From contig CM046008.1 in NCBI GenBank assembly GCA_025175895.1, positions 24,693,255 to 24,757,254 of the forward strand: a stretch of DNA of 64,000 bases, given 5' to 3'. Position numbers and translations under genes: made by a program. Under the pieces are notes generated by a model. That model searched no databases, was not told the DNA's origin, and worked only from the letters and a program-made list of their open reading frames with translations. This document shows, piece after piece, positions 56,800 to 64,000 of the stretch. Every line of letters begins with the position of its first letter. The stretch's first letter is position 1. Source of the DNA: Wurfbainia villosa. Lineage: Eukaryota; Streptophyta; Magnoliopsida; Zingiberales; Zingiberaceae.

Positions 56800-58080
56800 A
56801 AAAGACTATGCTGTCCTTATACTGCCATACATCTGATTCCCATTCCCTCCACATGCCTATCAAAGCTCTCGCTAGAAGGGCCTTAGTGAAAGGGTCTACC
56901 AGGTCATCCTCTGATGCAATCTAGGCGACAACAACTTCTACCTCCTTTACGATTTCTCGTATCAGGTGGTACTTGCACTCTATGTGTTTACTAGCCTTAT
57001 GGGCTCATGGTTCCTTCGAGTTTGCAACTGCACCATTATTATCACAATTAATTGTGATAGTTCTGGGCAAACCAGGAATCACATCGAAGTCCATCAGGAA
57101 GTTCCTGAGCCACACAGCTTCTTTGGCTGCCTCATAGGCTGCCACATACTCAGCTTCCATGGTGGAGTCCGTCACGCATTTCTGCTGGGCACTCCTCCAT
57201 ACAATGGCTCCACCTCCTAAAGTAAACACAAAACCTGAGGTAGACTTACTGTTATCCCTATTTGATTGGAAATCGTAATCCATGCAACCCACAGGTAGTA
57301 ATTGGTCTGCCTGGTAAACTAGCATATAATCCCTAGTCCTTCTCAGGCACTACAATATATGCTTTACCGCAGTCCAATGTCCCTGTCACTGGATTACTCT
57401 GACATCTGCTAACCATGCCCATGGCAAAGCAGATATCTTGTCTCGTACATAGCATACATGAGGCTTCCTACTGCCGAAGCATAAGGAACCGCCTTCAACT
57501 CCCTTATCACCTCAGATGATCTAGGACACATCTCCTTAGATAAAGTAACTCCATACGAAGGTAGAAAACCCTTCTTGGAGTTCTGCATGCTAAAACGATC
57601 CAAAATCATGTCTATGTATGAAGGTTGGGATAAGCACAACAACCTTGATCCCAAGGTTGTGACCCACTTCTCCCAAGTCCTTCAAAACTGTTTGGACAAC
57701 CATACCCTTACGTCTGATAACACTCCGATATTGTCGCCAACTATAAAAATGTCATCTACATATAGTACAAGAAATACCACTACGTTTCCGTCATATCTCT
57801 TGTATACACAAGACTCATCCAAACTTTGAATAAATCCATAAGACTGGATTTACCTCCTCAAAGCAGATGTTCCAAGACCTCGAAGTTTGCTTCAATCCAT
57901 AAATGGACCGATTAAGCTTACATACAAGATGCTCTTTGCCCTTAGCAATGAATCCCTCTGGTTGCTTCATATAGATGGATTCCTCAAGAATTCCACTAAG
58001 GAAAGCTATCTTGACACCATCTGTCACACATCATAAATTCATATGAGCTGCTATGCATAGGAGCTCCCAGACCTGATTTG
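56800..58080 (-). pseudogene. pol: G RT and RNase H (first unit)
   Basis: RNase H: 57325-57005 is open (FVFTLGGGAIVWRSAQQKC, MEAEYVAAYEAAKEAVWL, NCDNNGAVANSKEP). After this a TGA replaces an Arg codon, and further on a TAG (in GTCGCCTAGATTGC, about 56920) breaks the C-end. RT: 57654-57409 (LCLSQPSYIDMILDRFSMQNSKKGF) and 58027-57815 (MKQPEGFIAKGKEHLVCKLNRSIYGLKQ). The catalytic box near 57755 reads YVDDIFIVGD-like. Several frameshifts separate the blocks. The second copy starting at 63337 shares the TAG. Confidence 0.75.
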
Positions 58081-59270
58081 AATCCATAGATTCAATCTCA
58101 GTATTCATTGCACTTTGCAAAGATGTTGCATCTATATCTTGGATTGCCTCGTCATATGTCCAGGGATTAAGTTCATGTTTGCCAGGGACCAAATCGGAAG
58201 ATTCTCCCAAGAACATGAATCTATCAGGCTGTCTCACAACCCTCCCACTATGACGAGGTATCACCTGTGTATCCTGTGTGACACGCGGTGCAGTGACATG
58301 TGGTATATCCTCTTGTACCGGTGGTACTGAAGTCGGGACTTCCCCTATCAACTCCTCAAGAACAATCCTACTCGTGGGCTTGTGGTTCATCACATAGTCC
58401 TCCTCTAGAAATCTGGCATTCGTACTAATGATCACCCTCTGATCTCTAGGACTATAAAACAAACCACCCTTCATTCCCCTAGGATAGCCAACAAACAAGC
58501 GCATACGTGCAGGTTCCAACTTACCATCGACCTTCGCAGATGTCTTTGGACTCCCCATACCCGAATTTGTCTTAGACTAGGCTTCCACCCAGTCCACAAC
58601 TCTGTGGGAGTAGAAGGCACTGATTTAGATGGAACCAAGTTCAGAATGTACACCGCCGTATCTAGAGCATATCCCCAGAACGAATCTGGCAAGTCAGAAT
58701 AACTCATCATCAATCTAACCATCTCCATAAGAGTCCTATTCCTTCGCTCCGCTACACCGTTCTGCTGGGGTGTGCCAGGTGCAGTCAATTGGGATTGAAT
58801 CCCAACCTCTGATAAGTAATTCCTAAACTCTCCCAAGAGGTATTCATCACTATGATCAGATCGTAGTGTCATCTTGAATAATTTTCAATGAAAAAGACAA
58901 AATATTCAAAACTACCTCTTGCCTGGATAGACATAGGACCATACGAATCAGAATGAACCAATTCCAACACATCTTTGGATCTATACCCCTTGGCCTTGAA
59001 AGACCTCTTGGTCATCTTACCCTCCAAGCAAGATTCGCAGGTCGGGAGATCCTCCACCACTAATGAACCCAAAGGTCCATCAGCTATCAACCTTTGAATT
59101 CTTCTTAGGTTAATATGACCAAGCCTAAGATCCCAAAGATATGTTTGGTTCATCTTCGAAGGTTCTTTTCTCTTATCGGAATTAGAAGATGAGTTATTAA
59201 CTTCAATTTGCATCGTGGGAGGTTTTGGTTCAAATTTCCTTTCAATGTACCTGAATAGATATTCTCCCTA
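58081..59270 (-). pseudogene. pol: G integrase and GAG-pre-integrase
   Basis: Minus strand: GAG-pre-integrase 59213-58900 (YLWDLRLGHINLRRIQRL, CESCLEGKMTKRSF; HxxH partly changed, H to D), HSDSYGPMS (first catalytic Asp kept), then a short deletion of about 30 codons at 58870 that removes GYIYLM to the start of TLRSD. The blocks [28 protein letters not shown] and [29 protein letters not shown] (58872-58471) and the C-terminal part [22 protein letters not shown] follow. The catalytic D and E are present but the core is shortened. Confidence 0.75.
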
Positions 59271-59932
59271 TTCCTTTTTATAACAACTCTGTCATTAAAA
59301 GAAATAGAATATCCATCCATAATAATTTAGAAACTGAAACTAAATTCTTTCTAAATAAAGGTACATAAAGGAAATTTTCCAAAACCAAAGTTTTATTATT
59401 TTCAAGAGATAAATAAAACTTCTCCCACTGCAATAGCCGCCACCATCATGGCATTGCCCAAGTAAATGGTAATCTCTCCTTTAGCTAGTCATCGGGTTTC
59501 CTGGAACCCCTGCAAATTGTTGCAGACATGATTAGTGGCTCCCGTATCTACTCACCAGGTGCCGGTAGATATCACCGCTAATCATGTTTCGATGACTAGT
59601 CCAAAAAGATATACCTTTGTTCTGTTTTGGATTGGGATAGTCCTTCTTCCAATGTCCATCCTGCTTGCAAGTGAAGTACTTGCCTTTTGGCTTCTTCACT
59701 CCTCCCTGAGATCCTTCCACCACCTTTGCTTCACCTTGTTTCTCCTTCTTCTTGCCTTTCGGCTTAGAAGTAGAAACCTTTTTGAGCAACCATGGCTTGA
59801 GGATACTCTTCGAAGAGTGCATACTATACTTCCTAGCAGATAAGACAATATCTGGATTCTTTTCCAATCAACATTATTTGGGTACAGTAAGTTTATTTCC
59901 TTTAGTATCATAATAAGTGGACTGAAAGTCAT
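59271..59932 (-). pseudogene. gag-pol: G protease, knuckle and truncated gag
   Basis: The gag start is the ATG complement at 59932. About 45 codons follow, then the family deletion junction at about 59800 (same as F), the linker KKVSTSKPKGKKK, and a damaged knuckle YFTCKQDGHWKKDY in which the first and last Cys are Tyr. A protease trace follows (TWVDTGATNHVCN-like, 59560-59525), in pieces. Gag cannot form a capsid. Confidence 0.72.
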
Positions 59933-60967
59933 TTTGAAAATCCTAAGAATCACAATGATCAAAATATTAGATTTCAAATTTTATTGATTCCTCAAAACAA
60001 TAAAATTCCGAAATCAACCAACACCTCAAAACACCGAGAATATCGTATGCCACTCTGTGTGGACGATATCTGAATTCTACATTTGTAAGAGGAGGTTTTA
60101 CCCATTAATTTTATTATCTTGTCAACCTTACTTTTTGACAAATAAAATTAATAGTCGGTTCCTCTTTGGCCCTACAAATAATAACAGTGACTCCTATGGG
60201 GAGGATACTTTTATTTGCATCTAAGTGTGCACCATTACGATACTAAGGGAATTATTTTGGATTATGTGCCTTACCTCTGTGGAAGTACACATGCTCCTAG
60301 ATAATTTCCTATAACCATTATTTGACCTAGTGATCCATAAACAAACCCCTCGGGAGGAAGGCACTCGAGCCGACACACAAGTTTGTTGCATCACACGTCA
60401 AATTGTAATGGAGGCCAGGAATTAATTAAAATGTCCCTCTCCCACTTAGTAAATTGCAAATGAGAATTTTCAAGCACACACAACATGCATATAAAACAAA
60501 TCAGCAATAAATATGGAAAAATCAGAATTTTCCAACTATTATGGCATTGTTCTCTAATATCGTCCGTCAGTGTCGCCACCTCGTGCTCCTCCTATGCCAT
60601 GTATGCGAGCCAACCGAGATCCGAGCCGAGAATAAAACCTATTTTATTTTACATCCATCGATCCTATACTCCACGAGGAGTGTACATGAAATCTAGATCG
60701 AAAGTAAAATAAAATAAAGAGTGGCTAAACAATGTCGTATTCAATTACAAAATTAAATACTAATCTAGCCTCACAATCCCCGAGGATTCAAATAATATAC
60801 AATCACACACACATGCAATCACATACACATATATAGCCATAATAGTTGGATCTTATGTCGCAACCAAAAGTTAGCCTACGCACATCCTACTATTATCCGG
60901 CATACACAATATATGATAAATGCGTGAGTAATGCTTGAATCCAAAACACACAAAACCGGAAATCGTG
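59933..60967 (-). other. G leader
   Basis: Non-coding; colinear with the C, D and F leaders. The three CCCATCGG-type motifs are eroded here (near 60360, 60280 and 60200). Confidence 0.6.
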
Positions 60968-60979
60968 GCTCGATACCAT
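60968..60979 (-). other. Primer binding site of G
   Basis: The minus strand reads TGGTATCGAGCC. Compared with TGGTATCAGAGCC one base is missing at a CAG, the error type seen throughout this patch. Confidence 0.7.
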
Positions 60980-60980
60980 T

Positions 60981-63336
60981 TGTTGGCAATCGTGCTATTT
61001 CGGAATGCTCATAGGCTCCCATGTCCCGGATTAAAATTTTCACTAATGAAAACTAATCCGGATGGGATGAGTTTCCTAAGCACAACCAATTCGTCATGCT
61101 AACGACTTGAAACTAGTTGTTCAAGCAACACAACTCTTCTAGTCGGTTAGCCGCGGAAGAGGCGACGACGGATTGCGGTTTTTGTGTTTCTTATCGAGTC
61201 CATGATTATACAAATACATACAAATGTAAACTAGTATAATCAACATATACTAACATAAAGAACATAAGCTAGCATATCAATAAGAACATGCAAGAACAAT
61301 AATAAAAGTTATAAAACTTTTATACCTCTTGATCTTCTATCGTATGTCCTAACCTCCTTGTAGACTTCGTGTGGGCGAAGATCCTCCACAAGTTGAAGCT
61401 TCCTAGATCTTCTTCAATCCAAAGAAAGAAGAACTCTCTTTCCCTTCTTGCTTGAGCCAACCACCAATCCACAAAGGATTGATGCCGCCCCAAGAATAGA
61501 GAGAACATAATGGAAACAACCAAGGAACCAGACTAGGGACAAACCCTAGTTTTGGTGCACGCCAAGATAGTGAATAGGAGAAAAGGAATATGTTGGGCCG
61601 GCCCAGTGGAGGAATAGAGGAAGAGTCGGCCACACCCTAGGAAGAAGAAGACCTCCTCTCCTATAGTTGCCGCCCAACTTCCTTGCAATCCCTAGCCGCT
61701 GACCTAAGGGAAACCCTAATTAGGGTTTCTCCTTAGGCTTTCTTGCCACCCAACCATCGTGGAGAGAAGAGATCTAGGAGCTAGCCACCTCCAAGGAAGA
61801 AGATAAGCTCTTCCACAAGTTGCCACCCACTCTTCATTCCCATCCATGGCCGCCCATGCAAAGGAGCCAAAACCCTAATCAAATTAGGGTTTCTTCCATA
61901 GGGTTCCTTGCCGCCCAAGCATGGTGGAGAGAAGAGATCTAGGAGCTAGCCACCTCCATGGAAGAAGACAAGCTCCTCCACAAGTTGCCGCCCACTCTTC
62001 ATCCTCACCTTGGCCGCCCAACCTAAGGAGCCAAAACCCTAATTAGGGTTTCCTCCTTAAGGTTGCTTGCCGCCCAAGCAATGCTAGGCAAAACCCTAAT
62101 TTCCTTAGCATCCATCATCAACCACTCTAACTTGTTGCCGCCCAACCCATAGCCACCCTTTTATAGAGTTAGGGTTTAGGCCTTGGTTTAATCTCCACCG
62201 TCGGTTCTAGGGTTTTAATCTCAACCGTCGGATCTAGAGATTTAATCTCAACCGTCGGTTCTAGGGTTTTAATCCCAACCGTCAGATCTAGAGATTTAAT
62301 CTCTACCGTCGGTTCTTAGGAATTTAATCCCAACCGTCGGATCTAGAGATTTAATCTCCACCGTCGGTTGTAGGAATTTAATCCCAACCGTCGGATCTAG
62401 AGATTTGTTTTTCATCATTTGATCTAGACTTCATGAGGTTTATATTAGGCTACGATAGGGACCATGAGGAGGAGTTGGGTCTTGGCCACCCGATGGATCG
62501 GAACCACACAAACTTGATCCATCAATGATGTTCCATTCCACTAGAGGATCATCATCGAACTACCTCACCAACCCCCATAAATTAATATGGGCTCCATATA
62601 TTATTTGTACATCCATCTCTCCGTGTTTAAGATATCGAATGTCCGTCAATTAATTGATTTACTGACCATCAATTAATTAACATCTAACTCCTCGAGTAGT
62701 ACCACTCAACCTTATCATCATGTTGACTAAGTCAACCTGCAGGGTTTACATGATGAACCTTATGAGCTCCTCAAGGGGACATCATCAACCTAATACATAG
62801 GACACGGATTCCTTCTATAATCAACGGCACACCATGTAAATAATATCATTTCCCAACTTACCGGCCATATTGATTTAATCCATAGAAATCTCACCCTCTG
62901 GTAAATCAAAGAAATAAATATTAAGAACATGTGCCCGTTATTATATCGGGATTAAGAGCATGTACAACATAATATCCGAGGTCCGATTCAATTATGTAGT
63001 CAGCAACAAATTGAATCACCTCTATGTCGGTCCTGCTCAATACACCTAAGTGTACTAGTGTAACTTTATGTTCAAGACAAAACAATACCAAGCTACACTA
63101 CAACCATGCCAATGGTTTGTCCAAAACCATCTTGGTTGTGAGCCTCTACTTATACTCTACAATGGACTGATAACATGATCTTCTGTGCCATCACCCAAGC
63201 ACCATGTTATCTACAATGTAAAGTATTAGACAATTTTGCATAATCATAAAAATATGCAAACAATGATCATGTGATTCTTATTTCAAAATAAAGATGTTCA
63301 TACAAAAGAGCTAGGCTTTCAGTATACATCCCAACA
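60981..63336 (-). repeat. G second (middle) LTR
   Basis: TGTTGGCAATCGTGC to CATCCCAACA on the plus strand; very similar to the split left LTR over its length, with many short losses in 61140-61700. It is shared by the two tandem internal units. Confidence 0.85.
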
Positions 63337-64000
63337 ATCTCCTACTTATACTAAAAGACTATGCTGTCCTTATACTGCCATACATCTGATTCCCATTCCC
63401 TCCACATGCCTATCAAAGCTCTCGCTAGAAGGGCCTTAGTGAAAGGGTCTACCAGGTCATCCTCTGATGCAATCTAGGCGACAACAACTTCTACCTCCTT
63501 TACGATTTCTCGTATCAGGTGGTACTTGCACTCTATGTGTTTACTAGCCTTATGGGCTCATGGTTCCTTCGAGTTTGCAACTGCACCATTATTATCACAA
63601 TTAATTGTGATAGTTCTGGGCAAACCAGGAATCACATCGAAGTCCATCAGAAGTTCGAGCCACACGGCTTCTTTGGCGCCTCATGGTGCCACATACTCCT
63701 TCCATGGTGGAGTCCACACGCATTTCTACTGGGCACTCCTCCATACAATGGCTCCACCTCCAAAGTAAACACAAAACCTGAGGTAGACTTCTTTGTTATC
63801 CCTATATGATTGGAAATCGTAATCCATGCAACCCACAGGTAGTAATTGGTCTGCCTGGTAAACTAGCATATAATCCCTAGTCCTTCTCAGGCACTACAAT
63901 ATATGCTTTACCGATCCAATGTCCTATCCGATTACTCGACATCTCGCTAACCATGCCCATGGCAGCGATATCTTGTCTCGTACATAGCATACATGAGGCT
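63337..64000 (-). pseudogene. pol: G second unit: RNase H and RT end, cut by window edge
   Basis: A repeat of 56784-57455 with the same TAG in the RNase H C-end. From 63640 on, it differs from the first unit by about 20 short losses, nearly all at CAG or CTG. Up to 63640 the two are almost identical. Confidence 0.78.

Larger units (their letters stand above)
48842..64000 (-). mobile_element. Element G: tandem (LTR-internal-LTR-internal) copia element of the F branch
   Basis: LTR 48842-48987 plus 54541-56783, internal 56784-60980, LTR 60981-63336, then internal sequence again from 63337 to the window end. The second internal start repeats the first, including its stop in RNase H. A single element would end at 63336 with a GGAGG duplication and E sequence, which is not the case. 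The gag deletion is the same as in F. A2 is inserted in the left LTR. Confidence 0.85.

Overview
This window is nuclear DNA from a large, repeat-rich flowering plant, probably a monocot; that guess rests on the retroelement types and is not proven. I find no host gene, rRNA, tRNA or CRISPR. Nearly every base can be assigned to nested LTR retrotransposons, and all recognisable coding sequence is Ty1/copia gag or pol. I use letters for families.

Layout. 1-3306: 5' part of a minus-strand SIRE-like copia element (B) with a broken gag. 3311-4400: truncated minus-strand LTR of family H. 4401-4585: end of a plus-strand B-like LTR. 4586-5112: probable gypsy-like LTR debris. 5113-14185: a plus-strand H LTR split by element A1 (5542-11571, TSD TTAAT) and by a solo LTR (12364-13739, TSD CTTAT). 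A1 is a gag-only, non-autonomous SIRE-like element that itself carries a 634-bp TRIM (8984-9617, TSD ACTTG). 14395-33826: minus-strand copia element D (TSD AAATC). D is split by a solo LTR in its RT (16702-18636, TSD AAAGG) and by a nearly complete plus-strand copia element C in its 5' LTR (22924-32097, TSD CTCTA). 34201-48841: a minus-strand copia element E of another lineage, split by element F (35881-44171) and by an E-type solo LTR in its leader (45034-47249, TSD TTAAA). 48842-64000 and beyond: minus-strand element G, arranged as LTR-internal-LTR-internal (tandem), with a second gag-only element A2 in its first LTR (48988-54535, TSD CGCTT).

Relations. C, D, F and G are one copia family with diverged U5 ends. 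F and G share the same deletion of most of gag, so they are a non-autonomous branch. A1 and A2 keep gag but have no pol and must borrow enzymes, probably from a SIRE-type relative such as B. Insertion order follows from the nesting: H before A1 before the TRIM; H before D before C; E before F and G; G before A2.

Caution. Many frameshifts are losses or scrambles at CAG/CTG trinucleotides, clustered in patches (39050-41060, 29330-29560, 57400-60970, 61140-61700, 63640-64000, and the GATCG-rich middle of the A LTRs). This looks more like consensus error in methylated repeats than biology, so some broken genes here may be intact in the plant.
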